From: Lunularia cruciata | Lineage: Eukaryota > Streptophyta > Marchantiopsida > Lunulariales > Lunulariaceae | DNA length: 64,000 nt | Assembly: GCA_948567375.1 (NCBI GenBank) | Contig: OX419758.1 | Span: 64,919,001 to 64,983,000 of the forward strand | Reading direction: 5' to 3' | Shown: positions 11,485 through 21,981 of the stretch, in pieces | Numbering within the stretch: position 1 is the first letter of the stretch | Layout of the letters: the number at the start of each line of letters is the position of its first letter | Program-made: the position numbers and the translations under genes | The notes under the pieces: model-generated | The model's database searches: none | What the model was told of the DNA's origin: nothing | The model's input: the letters and a program-made list of their open reading frames with translations, nothing else

Positions 11485-13437
11485 AAGTTGAGAAGTTAAA
11501 GTGAACTCTTGGTAGGGTGAACTGAAAATAAAATAAATTCGAAAAGATATAAGAAATCAAGCGGAACCTTGAGGTTCTTTCTGTCCATCACTTTTGCTCG
11601 TAATCAGTTCCAAAATGTTTCAGCTTTTAGAGATGGTAATTTGAAAAGATATGGATCATATATGTTAAACCTTCATACCGGTTACATAATTATTAAGACG
11701 ATGAATAACCTATATTTTCCAAGGTAGCCAATAATAAAACCTTGATGAAAAGAAAACACTTTTAAAAATTGGAGACTGATCTAATAAAAGCTTATATTCT
11801 CGACTGATAATGGGACGGAGAATGTGCTATAGAAGTTTATTTCCTGCATGATAAATAAACAGCTATTTGAATAGGACGAGCTAAATACGTACCCAATATA
11901 TTTGTCCTATTCCCACATGCGGGTGCGCGAGTAGGTTTTAGTCAGTAAAAATAATATGAAAAGGGGATTCACATTTTGATTAACCGAAACGTATGAACTC
12001 TTTCGAGGAGGAAGAAAAGCATGTGTAAGCTTGCTATAGTCTAAATAAGTTGGTATGTTATTTATTTCAAAAATTTGAGACATAATATATTGAAGGTTCA
12101 TAAGAAAAATATAATTTATATAAGGAAATTATAGTTGTATCCTCTTTTCGGATAATTGCACTCTTTCCTTCTCAGATCTAAATAAACCATCGCAAATACT
12201 CAGAATGTAAAATTTTCTTATAAATAGAAAAAAGGAGATGTTCATATAATTTTTTGATATATTTACTCATCAAAGTTTTATAGATTATACATTAAATAGA
12301 TAATGAATTTTAGAAAATGCCATGGGATAGAGAACATGAAAGGAAAAAAGTTAATAGAAACTCTGCATCAAGATGCCTTCGATAGAAATCACGAAGGACA
12401 AAATGGGTTCCACTCAAGGCAAAGACACGGAGGATATTACTCTGTAAGTCCATTTCCTTCATGGATGAGTTTACTCAGTTGGCCGCCAGTAGACTGACGG
12501 GCTACTGTGTATACAATTGGCGGCCGCCATCACTTCTTAACTGTATCTCCCTTACACGTCGCCCCCTGCTTGGTGATGTTCGCCCGACGCGTGGCCCGGC
12601 ATTCAAACGCGAGAGCGGCATGGAGAAGTTTGACGCCTCTTGTCCCTTCTCTTTCGATTTCGCCGCCAACATTTCGGGCTTTCATCTCACGGTAGCAGCA
12701 GTTCATCTGTCAGGGGTATTCGGCGTGGTCGATCTGACCCGTTGAAATCGAACAATGAGAAGATTTGAAAATTTGATGAATTTGATTCTGTTTTCCGGGC
12801 ATTTCACACTATCGCGTCGGTCTTGAGACGATGTTTCTCGTCCGAAGTCTCTTCTGTAGAGGAACTTGTCAATGTCTCGCGGAGCACAGTGATGATGTTG
12901 ATGTTAACGGGCTTTGATGAGCCGTAGTACTGCTAGTGTAGCTGGCTATTCGTGATTAGAAAGTCCTACAAGCTGCTGGTGGAAAAAAATCGGACTCCTC
13001 TTATTATCGGCCAGACAGCGATGGTTCGTGCGGGGAAGATGCAAGGACGAGGCCAGTGTGCGGCTGCTTTCAAGATTGAACAAGGTGTCTGTGGTTTCAC
13101 GCAGAGATTGTGACCGGCTGATCGGAGTCTCAGTGCGGACGCTGCGTGGATGGATGGTGCGTGGTTTTCTTGCCAGGGGAATCCGTTTGGAACGGCTATA
13201 GGGTGATGAACTGTCAAGTAAATTCGTTGTGCTCGAATCCTGAGGTAAACTTTCACCTTTCGCAGAATCGTCTCTGCTCGAGCGCGACGAGGTTGATGTC
13301 CTGACGCTGTTTTCAATTAGGGAACGATCTAGTAGCTGCACACGTTTTCCCTCTAAAGTGACTGGCCCTGGTTTCCGTCTAGTTAAACTCCAACTTCTTT
13401 GACTTAGACCCTGAGCAACCCTAGCACTCCCAGCACC
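11485..13437. other. Interval upstream of NSE4, no gene assigned
   Basis: The first 900 bp are AT-rich without features. From about 12,470 the base composition becomes GC-rich on both strands (GGCGGCC, ACGCGTGGCCC). Overlapping ORFs appear in several frames (for example 12,461-12,745 plus and 12,946-13,341 minus), but none shows a known domain. The GC-rich part is most likely the promoter and 5' leader of NSE4, whose start codon follows at 13,438. Confidence 0.45.
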
Positions 13438-15285
13438 ATGCCGATTAGAGGGGAACGAGAACGACCTACGAGACTGCGCTCAAGCAGGGAGAAGGAGCCT
13501 GCTGGCGACCAGGTGCTTCAGTCCACAACGCCGGTGAACCATGACGAACAGCGACGAAGATTGCGTTCGCGCTACCGTGCCCTCAAAAGCACCTTTGCAG
13601 GTGACCTCAAAGTGGTGACTGTCGCTCGCCATTTCTCTATGGTGATTTTACATAATAGAGCTGGAAAATGAATACAGAGAATTTGTTCTGCGGTGCTCTT
13701 CGTCTCGATTTCGATGAAGCAGAAGCTTATATTCTTGGACGTTTTATTCAGATGGCAAAGACGAGTTGGTTCAGTCGAACTCCTGCAAATTCAACGATCT
13801 GGTTCAGCAAATGGAAACTCTGCACAATCTCGGTAGAACAATATCCCTACGCACCATCACTGTATTTCTTGTCGCTGTTGTTAAACAATTTTTGGATGAT
13901 AATCGCAAATAACGACTCGATCCAAATCGCTGTTAATTATTATTGGTAAACTTGAAACTAAGCTGTAGTTTCGTCTTGACAGTGGAGAAACCGCGGGAGC
14001 AGATTGCCGATGCAGAGCTCTTTCTTGACATCACAACTGGTCTTCTCGAAGTGGCAAAGGGTGCTAGAAGTAAGAACGGAATGTCACCCGCTGAGTTCGT
14101 TGGAGCGATTATGCACAACTTCGGAGGAACAGATGTAGACTGGGGCCTTCTTGGCATGGGATCCGCTGGTATTTTCTGTGAGGCACCCGGATTGTTCACT
14201 ATGTACGCATCACAAACCATGATCTCCCGGTTGTCAATCTGTCCCGTCTTCAGATTTTTGAGGATAAGTTTAGGGCTCCCTGTTAAGAAATCGGCTTTTA
14301 AGACGGTTGTCATGTGCAGGCTCGGTCCTATGGATATTGAAGCAAAGCAGAGAAAGGCCTCAGCGCCTCGTAGGCGAGACAAGCCGACGCAGAAGACGCG
14401 TGTGGAAGAGGTAAGAGGAGATTGATGTTACGCTGCAGATATCTCCATGTTTTGGGGGAAGTCATTACATTTTGTTTACTATCACTGATGATGGTGCTAA
14501 TATGTTACAGGTGGACGAAGAGGACGCAGACAAAGAACGTAGTGAAACTGATGGGAACATGCTGACTATGTTCAGAATTCTGAGCCAGCGTCCAGAGGTC
14601 GAATTGGATCGACTGGTTCTCAACCGACGTTCCTTTTCACAAACTGTGGAGAACGTTTTCTGCATGTCATTTTTGGTGAAAGATGGTCGTGCCGAGATTA
14701 TAATTAGGAATGGACGTCATCTTGTAGGTATGTCATCAACTATCTCTTTTTTGGACCTTGTATGTACTTTCTGGTTTATAACCCTATTTCTTGTATCATT
14801 TGTGCTATAGCCTTTGCGACTGGCCGGCACAAACTGGCACAACATCCTAACGGGAAACGTGTAATGGTTTTCCTTGTACTTCAGTCCCACGCAATGCTCC
14901 GAGTCACGAAGAGCGAGGAACTGGAGAAGGGCTCGTCCACAACACGCAGTTCGTTTTCCGTTTTGACTTCAAGGACTGGATGGTAAGTCAAACGCCTCGT
15001 CTCGTGAAGGAATTCAAAACTTCTTGCATATTGAAGATATGAGACTTAATCCGCTTTTTCATTGCTCTGCAGCTCATGAGAGAGACTGTTGAAGAAGGCG
15101 CGGAGCTCATGCCCCACCGCGCGAACGGACTTGAAGCGGCCCCAGTGAAGCGGACTCCTATAAGGAAAAATTCTCGGAACAGAGCACGAGAGATGCCTGC
15201 TTGCGGGACTCAGTCGGACGACGATACTAATGGAGAACATTTAAGTAGGCCGACCAAACGAGCTCTTCTTTCTCGGCTCTCCTGA
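13438..15285 (+). CDS. NSE4: Non-SMC element 4 (Nse4), kleisin of the SMC5/6 complex
   Basis: Nse4 bridges the SMC5 and SMC6 heads, together with Nse1 and Nse3, in the nuclear complex for DNA repair and chromosome segregation. Seven exons join in frame: 13438-13600, 13752-13832, 13983-14202, 14320-14410, 14511-14727, 14885-14982 and 15073-15285. All have GT/AG borders and total 361 codons including the stop, close to the plant family (about 400 aa). Family blocks in order are RRLRSRYRALKS, DLVQQMETLHNLV, EKPREQIADAELFLDI, MSPAEFVGAIMHNFG, LGPMDIEAKQRKA, LVLNRRSFSQTVEN plus FLVKDGRAEI, and FVFRFDFKDWM near the C terminus. The last two belong to the conserved Nse4 C-terminal winged-helix domain, which in known complexes contacts an SMC head. 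The C-terminal tail after the winged helix is basic and variable. The start is the first ATG in the exon that holds the RSRYR block. Exon structure was deduced by eye, so small border shifts are possible. Confidence 0.9.
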
Positions 15286-17125
15286 AACAGGCTGTGGCTG
15301 TCGCTTCAAGGATTTGTACACAGTCACGGAGTTTAGTACTTTCAGGGACTATCTCTGACTCTTCATATGTATCATAGAAGAAATCTGTACATTAGAATCG
15401 TTATTTAGTCTCTCGCTTAAGTTACACAATCCGGTAAAGTTTGAAGGGGATCCACTGAACGTTTTGGTCAGACTGTACGTTTATGTACATAGTTTGAAAC
15501 TTTGATTTTCAACTGTGTACACATCTGTACACATTGGTTCACATGTAGGCATAAGAGTACAGGCCTTATTGTCCTCCGTTCGATTTAGCTGATATTAAAA
15601 TATACAGGTTCCTAAATGGACAAGCGCAATAATTTCTTGTATCACAATTTCGGTGATATGTCACACCGCAATACAATAACACGTACCTTTCATGCACACG
15701 AGCGTTGTTCCTCACAACTGTCAGACCAATATACTTGATACATGTAGACTGGGGCCAATTCCTGGTGATACCCAGTTCTATGCAGTTGAGTTTCCTACAT
15801 AACTGTCAGGAACGTGCGTTTGCTGGAGTTTTGTCGTTTTCGATTCAACTGTTAAACTGGTTCTGCGAGTCAAATTGAAACTGCAATCTTAATCTCATGC
15901 TATCGTTCAGTACCATTGAATCCCTTTATTAAACATCTACTTCTAGGATCGTTTAGTTGAAATGAGATTCGCATGTTGGCTCTCAGTAACACCAAATTCT
16001 CGCTGGAGACTTAACAGTGGTGTGGATTTTGACTAGAGTCAACATGTGGAAACGGCCGTGGGAGCAAGGAAGCAGAGGAAGCCTTTGAGTGAACGGAAGA
16101 ATGTCACGGAGATGCATGTGGTGGAAGGACAGATTCTCTAGTTACTCCAGCAAAGAGTGGAACACCCCCTACTCCAGAGAAGTATCTGAACCGTCTGTCT
16201 GGAGAGTTCTGAGATTATCGTCTGTGACGCTTCAGTTCCAACTGGGACTGACAACCCAAGCCCTTGAAGCGTTCCACTATCTATGTTATTGCCACTGGGC
16301 TCGTCCCTCGCCCGTCTCCTGAAACTTTGTCTTAAACTGAAAGGGTCTTCCTATATTCCGTGCAATGAGAATGAAATCCGGGTATACTGAGAGGTAAATT
16401 ATGAGTCTTCTAAAAGTTTACATATTGGTGAGCTAGCATACATAGAAAATCTGATTTTTCTGTACGTACGTTTCCAAGAAACTACTGATATGTAAAAGTC
16501 CATGATGATGCTCACATATATCCTCTCCGATTCATGCTTCTCGGTTTCCACTTCTCCGATCTCTGGAAGACAAAATTGAAGAGTCATATGCTAAGGTGGC
16601 CCTGTGAAAATTATTTTCAGGGAAACTCTTTAGGAAGATACCACAGTCTAGTGTTCAGCCATCAACTGGCGTTACAAGACACGAGAAAATGAATTCCAAG
16701 CTGGCTTGGTAGTGTTTACAACATTAGCTTCTTCATATCTTACATCGTACAGCTTACAGCTCTAGAATATTAGTACTCGATTAAGTAGAATATTCGCTCT
16801 TAACAACGTCATATGTGGAGTTAGTTTACTATTTTGTTAGGAAGATGAGTGTACTATGACAAAAATTCATAATTTAGAAGGGGTTATTGGAGTACGGAAC
16901 AGGAGGAATACAAATGGAGCAGAGGGTGGGATATAATCTTCTTAGGTTTTCCTATCCAAAAATAAACATTCAAGGCTTGATTCTTTAGTTCTCCATGTTG
17001 GATAGGGAATATATTTGAAAAGATAATATCAGTAATAGAATATGTTGACCAGCTTCCTTTCAATGCTCTCACTCTTGGTGTATTGGAACTACGAGAGCTC
17101 TAATCGATGCTTAAAGTGGATTCTG
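15286..17125. other. NSE4 3' flank, no gene assigned
   Basis: The first few hundred bases are probably NSE4 3' UTR (several TGTACA words, no long ORF). Around 16,040-16,320 the sequence is less AT-rich and one frame reads 'TPAKSGTPPTPEKYLNRL', which looks coding-like. I cannot connect it to NSE4 or to a known family. It could be an orphan exon or chance. Confidence 0.35.
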
Positions 17126-17129
17126 TCCT

Positions 17130-17250
17130 TGGGGCTTACCCCCATTTTAGTTGTATTGTCTTACCCTTGTACAGTCTCATCGTGGTACGGGGTTGATGGG
17201 GGTGTTCTCATCCTTCGTGTTTTCCGGGCAACTGCTTTTTCTTTCTATAG
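17130..17250 (+). mobile_element. 3' tail copy of the R2-like family
   Basis: It contains GGGGCTTACCCCCATTTTAG, then TTGTCTTACCCTTG, a spacer, GATGGGGGTGTTCTCATC (17,195-17,212) and CCTTCGTGTTTTCCGGGCAA followed by CTGCTTTTTC. It has an extra 25-bp insertion before hairpin 2 compared with the full-length element. No target-site duplication is evident. Confidence 0.7.
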
Positions 17251-17261
17251 AAATAAATAAT

Positions 17262-17630
17262 ATCAATGTTTTTAATTTTAAATCTCTTCTCAAGATCATA
17301 TAATAAATTATATTTTTACATTGGTAGCTGAATATTTTATTCAAATATCCTTCAAGAGTAAAAATTAAAATACACATCAATATATATATATATATATATA
17401 TATAAACGGTTTCCCATCCGTCATGTTTTCATTGCGGTCGTCTTTTCTCTCTGGAGAAATAACATCTAAGGAATGTCATGTTTTCATTGCGGTCGTCTTT
17501 TCTTTCAATGTTTTCAATTTAAATCTCTTCTCAATACTATATATTAAGCTGTGTTTTCACATGGATATTCAGATATCAATCAAATTTTAATAAAAAATAG
17601 AAATAAAAATACCCATCACTATATGCACAA
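17262..17630. repeat. Tandem duplication (about 240 bp) that includes tail ends, plus an AT microsatellite
   Basis: The text after the tail at 17,250 (TCAATGTTTTTAATTTTAAA, then TCTCTTCTCAAGATCATATA) recurs after the next tail ends at about 17,503 (TCAATGTTTTCAATTTAAAT, then CTCTTCTCAATACTATATA). Both copies continue to AAATAC.CATCA. The segment was therefore duplicated together with the tail. Two partial tails (17,405-17,460 and 17,473-17,506, each with TCATGTTTTCATTGCGGTCG, then TCTTTTCT) lie at the second junction. A (TA)n run of about 25 bp fills 17,380-17,405. Confidence 0.6.
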
Positions 17631-20400
17631 ATTTATTTTAGTTGTGAGTTTTGTTTATTCAGATCGTTGTCGGATTATTTGATGTTAAAGATACAATATT
17701 CCAGATGCCAAGTTGAATTCTAAACAAGAAAAGCAGTTATATTTTATAAATAACGATCTTGCATTTATCTTTCTATATATAGAGAAAATTATATAGATAG
17801 TTATTCATAGTTTTAGAATATCTATGTTGATTCAGTATGTAATTTCCTTTCAGTATCAAATTATATTATCTATCATTAGTTATTAGGACCCAAAAAGACA
17901 TTCAACGAACACCCTTATGATTAATAAAGTCTTCTGATGCAAATAGTTTTTGAGTACTTCTAGAAATTTTAATTCGTCGTGGATTCTCAAGGAGTAATTA
18001 TGAATATGAAGATCACTGAGAACCTGAGAACGTAATAATATTAAGACAATCCTTAAAAAAAACCGGTTGAAACAAACACGCGCCGAGCAAAAGTTTACTC
18101 AGGGTAAAAATACCAAAAACATGTATATAGAGACAAAAGGATATCAATAAAATAGAAATCACCAGGAATATACTTTTTAAAGCTACAAAAATATGAAATA
18201 CTGTTTAATTAAACTAATTAAACTAAGCAAATATTTTCCTGCAGATAGATATCTATACATGCCGTGTCGAGCATTCTAACAGCGAGAAGACACGGCAGAC
18301 TCATTTTCTGGCAGTTGTTAAGAGTGCCCTCTTCATATTTCTGGTACGCTCTCGCTGTAATCGATTCTTACTTTCGTTGTTCTTGAGAATCTTGTACTTT
18401 CTTGAGAACCTTGTACTCGTTCGCGCCAGCAAGCCAGCCCCATTGATACGGTGGTCGATGTCAAAACGGGTACCATCGCCATCGCTCCACCATCATCGGG
18501 TACCATCGCCTCCGCTGTACAGGAGTGCAAAAGTTCGGTGACAGTGGGGAAGAGTGGTACGTGGGTGGAAATTTTGGGTGGCAAAGCCAGTCTTCGTGGC
18601 TTTTCTTTAGGATTTCTGCTCAAGAGAAAGAAATCCCACTCGCTTTGAAAGAACATGTTTTATGAGGATTTTATCCTTCGTTTTGCTGCCGGCCTGGCTT
18701 TCGATAGCTAATCGTGCTCATGAAATCTTCCCCAGAATCGGTAGATCGAATGTTCCTTTGTGTCTCAGAGCCCAGCGCTCGAGTCACATATTCAGCCTGC
18801 AAATGTGCTTTACAGAGATCAGCCAGTTGCAGGGATAGGCATCCCTCGGCTGAAGGCGTGAATTTTGTTGCAAGTGATATTCCAGGAGAGCGAAAATCCA
18901 GGTGATACACGTAGACCAGTTGGATGTCCATTTTAGTTCTCCTTAATGTACTCGAATCTCCATAGTTTCATGTCACTACGGTTAAAAGACTGCTGGTGAA
19001 GAACTTCTCCCAATCTTGCATTCATAAATGTGGAAGCATATGCAGATATGAAAGGTCTACCACCTTTGCGGGCATCGTGCCCCAAAATTTCTAACTACCT
19101 TCTCAATAAAATATGAAACAGCCTTCACCTCCCGTGAGTTTTTACCCCTGAACAGAAAGTCGAAGGCATGTCCCTGATTTCCTCAGGAGCAAGTCAGGAG
19201 ATCCAGAACTCTTTCTGGAACTAGGAGAGTAGGCGCAACCCGACTATGAACAGAACCCGACTATGAAGATATGGTTCAGTAAATTGACCGAGAATCCAAG
19301 AAGAAAGACTTCTCAGGTTTCACTAGGTGAGCTTGCAACAACAAGAAACTCTTGCTTCTTGGTCATAATTTGCATCAGAGATTTACGGACTGGCTGTGCT
19401 CTACACAGGAAATGCACTAGATGCGACCCCACCTCACTCTATAACAGTTGCGGACTGAAGAAAATGCATCTCAAATTCTTCCTCGAGTGACTTGTATAGC
19501 AGAACTTACGAATTGGCTGGCTTAGGATGATTTGATCAGAAACAGCACCGAGCGATTCTCTTTACTGCAAGACACGAGGATAAAGCGCAAAATTGGTACC
19601 CGAATTTAGAAGCGTGAGCTACGTACGGGTTGCTGCAAGCTTGGGCATTCCAGCGCAACCTTGCAAAGAGTACTTCCCCAGGGCATCTTGGCCGTTGGAG
19701 GGATAGGAGTCTGGCTTGGTATCGTCCATGCCCACCGAGTAAATGGAAGCTTCGAGTAATTTCAAGTAGTGAAAATACCAAGTTACGTACCTGTCCGCAC
19801 TGGACAAGTCAAGGGATTTTTTGTGACGGAAGGGTCTTACATATCCGCGAGACACGGCTTTCTTCATCGTCATACATTCCAACCTGCTTCACTTTCAAAT
19901 TCATCGCACCAGCTCCAACGCTTGACGCGAGCATTAAATTGCCTTTTGACTGTTGTGAGTGATGCCTGAGGTGGGGGAAGAGAATGTTCATCACCCCACG
20001 GGCAAGTGGTCAATTGAGAGAACGTCATGAGATAGATTCCATTTAAAGTAGTCCTCTTCGTCTACGTTATCTTAAATTTGAACCGTCGAGCTTTACATCC
20101 CAGAAATTGCAGGCAGAACCACAGAGGAGGTCAGGAAATCAGTAACTTGCGACAAGAAACAAACTCTTCATCCTCTCCTCCGATCAAAAACCGAATCGAA
20201 TCTTCAATTCGAGGTCTCCAAACTTCACGATTAGACCCTCCTCGCAACGGGTACCACAAGAGACGCAACCATTTGCAAGAGTGGGAATCTACCGGTATGC
20301 AGCTGAAGGATCGAAATGAATTATTTCGGTAGAATTCTCTTATCATATCTTGTAGCATACTTTAGATAACGTGTACATTCGTTTAAAAAACAATGTATAT
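17631..20400. other. Gene-poor interval with weak coding-like patches
   Basis: 17,631-18,240 is AT-rich and empty. From 18,300 the GC content rises to a level like the gene island, and ORFs of 60-110 codons occur on both strands, none with a recognised domain. The best patch is the minus strand at 19,620-19,960 (see the separate entry). Short direct repeats (CGGGTACCATCGCC twice near 18,467 and 18,498; CCCGACTATGAA twice near 19,240) are the only structure. Confidence 0.4.
19619..19965 (-). other. Possible unassigned coding exons, minus strand
   Basis: Two minus-strand stretches read like protein. About 19,960-19,800 gives 'LMLASSVGAGAMNLKVKQVG', then 'MYDDEESRVSRIC'. About 19,770-19,625 gives 'YLKLLEASIYSVGMDDTKPD', then 'SYPSNGQDALGKYSLQGC'. 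A GTACGT donor-like site follows the first. I do not recognise a family, and competing ORFs on the plus strand have similar lengths, so this may be chance. Confidence 0.25.
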
Positions 20401-20407
20401 GTTGGTT

Positions 20408-20530
20408 GGTTCTCTATGTACATTGGTCCATGTATATAGAGAACCTAAGCATTGGTTGATGTAGGAGAGGAATCACAGTAGATGATTCTTGTACATTGGT
20501 CAATGTACATAGAGAACCAAAGCATTGCTT
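20408..20530. repeat. Duplicated inverted-repeat motif around TACATTGGTC
   Basis: GGTTCTCTATGTACATTGG is followed within a few bases by ATGTATATAGAGAACC, giving a 16-bp stem with one mismatch. The right half with its neighbour (TACATAGAGAACC, A, AGCATTG) returns at 20,487-20,527 as TTGTACATTGGTCAATGTAC, then ATAGAGAACC. So there are two adjacent copies of a short palindromic unit. Confidence 0.65.
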
Positions 20531-20557
20531 TTGCTGGTGTAATCCATAAGAGATACC

Positions 20558-20684
20558 AAAGTTATACAAGTGATAAGATTTATAAATTATTAAAGTATAC
20601 AAAGAATAATCATCGGTTTCCTCAGTAGATGATTCTTCTTTAGATGCTTTAATAATTTATAAATTTTATCACTTCTATAACTTC
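20558..20684. repeat. Long foldback (inverted repeat, about 57-bp arms, 13-bp loop)
   Basis: The left arm 20,558-20,614 (AAAGTTATACAAGTGATAAG to AAGAATAATCATC) pairs with the right arm 20,628-20,684 (GATGATTCTTCTTTAGATGC to CTATAACTTC). Only a few mismatches are seen by eye. The arms are AT-rich and have no coding potential. A transcript would form a long near-perfect hairpin, so it could be a MITE relic or a small-RNA precursor. Neither can be told from sequence alone. Confidence 0.75.
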
Positions 20685-20694
20685 AATATGTTAA

Positions 20695-20870
20695 GTGCGG
20701 AAAGGCGGATTACTAAAGGGCTAGCCCCATTTTACCTCTTTTGTCTCTCTCCGATATCTTAAGGGCGAAAAGGCAGATTTCTATGGGGCTCACCCCATTC
20801 TACCTCTTTTGTCTCTCTCTTGCTTGATGGGGTCTTCTCATCTTTTATGTGTTCTACGTGGTCGCCTTTC
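20695..20870 (+). mobile_element. Dimeric 3' tail of the R2-like family
   Basis: Two tails lie head to tail. The first (20,695-20,763) reads GCGGAAAGGCGGATTACTAA, AGGGCTAGCCCCATTTTACC, TCTTTTGTCTCTCTCC, then stops. The second (20,764-20,870) restarts with GCGAAAAGGCAGATTTCTAT, GGGGCTCACCCCATTCTACC, then hairpin 2 GATGGGGTCTTCTCATC and GTTCTACGTGGTCGCCTTTC. The lead-in GGCAGATTTCT matches the last codons of the element's ORF (44,927-44,938). This shows that these are truncated element copies, not an independent repeat. Confidence 0.8.
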
Positions 20871-20871
20871 G

Positions 20872-20908
20872 CTACTTATTCGCGAAGTAAGGGTTCGCGA
20901 ATAAGTAG
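20872..20908. repeat. Perfect 15-bp inverted repeat, 7-bp loop
   Basis: CTACTTATTCGCGAA (20,872-20,886) and TTCGCGAATAAGTAG (20,894-20,908) are exact reverse complements around GTAAGGG. It sits exactly where the tail dimer ends and the tandem duplication begins. Confidence 0.85.
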
Positions 20909-21162
20909 AGATATATTCTTTTCCCATCCCGTCTCGTTTCTATCCCGTCTTACTCGTAGCCTTTATAGCACATGAGATAGAATGGCCAGACTTATTACAC
21001 TCTCTACTAGTACATATGATAGTACGGGAACTAAGGGTTCGCGAATAAGTAGAGATATATTCTTTTCCCATCTTGCTGTTTCGTTTCTATCCCGTCTTAC
21101 TCGTAGAGTTTATAGCACATGAGATAGAATGGCCAGACTTATTACACTTTCTACAAGTACAT
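20889..21162. repeat. Tandem duplication, two units offset by about 144-147 bp
   Basis: AAGGGTTCGCGAATAAGTAG starts at 20,889 and again at 21,033. Both units continue through TTCTTTTCCCATC, CGTTTCTATCCCGTCTTACT and ATAGCACATGAGATAGAATG to TACAT. They differ by a few substitutions and a 3-base insertion, so the duplication is recent. Confidence 0.85.
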
Positions 21163-21601
21163 GGTAAGTCTTTGTTGGGTAATGCCTACAAGTACTCTGA
21201 TTTGGGAACGAGTCATTTGGTTTCGTCTTGATATGCTGATTCTTCACGGCCTTTAGGGCCTTCACGTCCAGTGTCTTGCACGGGAGAGGTGGGGACTTGA
21301 GAGTAACAGAACCATGGACAGTTCAAAGCTCGAGAATGAGGGCCTCGAATGAAGAGAATTGCATGCACTATGACAGATAGTTCTCCAGTTTCTTCTCTTT
21401 TGTTTGGTTCGATCTCATTCTCCGCACAGAAGATTACGCTAACAAGTTAAAGACGAGTCAAAAGGCAAATGTTAAAAGAAGTCCTCCATCACAGAAAGCA
21501 CGAGAAGTGTCACCGAAAAGACGAGAGGCAGAAGTTTAAAATGTCCTCCATCCATTTCAGCACAAAAATCTCACCATCTTCTTCTTAAGAAAGAAGAAAT
21601 A
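21163..21601. other. Interval without recognised features
   Basis: No ORF with a domain and no repeat structure was seen. Confidence 0.5.
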
Positions 21602-21981
21602 CATAACGTTGTCCGCAAAGTCCCTAAACACACTCGCCTCGCCTAAACACACTTTAAACTCGCGAGGCGAGGAGGTGAATATTTTGCACGTGTTAGTTAT
21701 TCTCCATTTTGATGAATCTTACAAATAGACCGATCTTCTCGGGAGTTTATGGCGAGTTTGCACAAGAAACTCATTATTGCGAGAGGGGATAACCGATCGG
21801 GAAAACAAATGATCGGCACCGTTCGTACCTTACAATCTACCATTTATTATCATTCTCCCTTAAATTTACCCATCGCAATCGCGAGTTTGATGCCAATTTA
21901 ATTCTCTCATTTTACTTTGCGTCACCGAAGTTTTTTGCGAGTTTGAGAAAATCTCGCGGATACTTTGGGGACAACGTTATG
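21602..21981. mobile_element. Putative MITE (380 bp) with terminal inverted repeats
   Basis: The left end CATAACGTTGTCCGCAAAGT is repeated in reverse complement at the right end as CATAACGTTGTCCCCAAAGT, 20 bp with one mismatch. Inside, the word GCGAGTTTG occurs at 21,752, 21,891 and 21,937, and its complement-like AAACTCGCGAG near 21,657. An inner palindrome CTCGCCTCGC (21,633-21,642) / GCGAGGCGAG (21,662-21,671) lies near the left end. There is no transposase ORF. This is the build of a non-autonomous DNA transposon with subterminal repeats. A target-site duplication is not clear. Confidence 0.65.

Noticed and set aside
12461-13341. Overlapping ORFs on both strands before NSE4
   Set aside because: GC-rich sequence keeps several frames open by chance. 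None has a family motif.
18333-18656. 107-codon minus-strand ORF
   Set aside because: No domain, and an equally open frame lies on the other strand.
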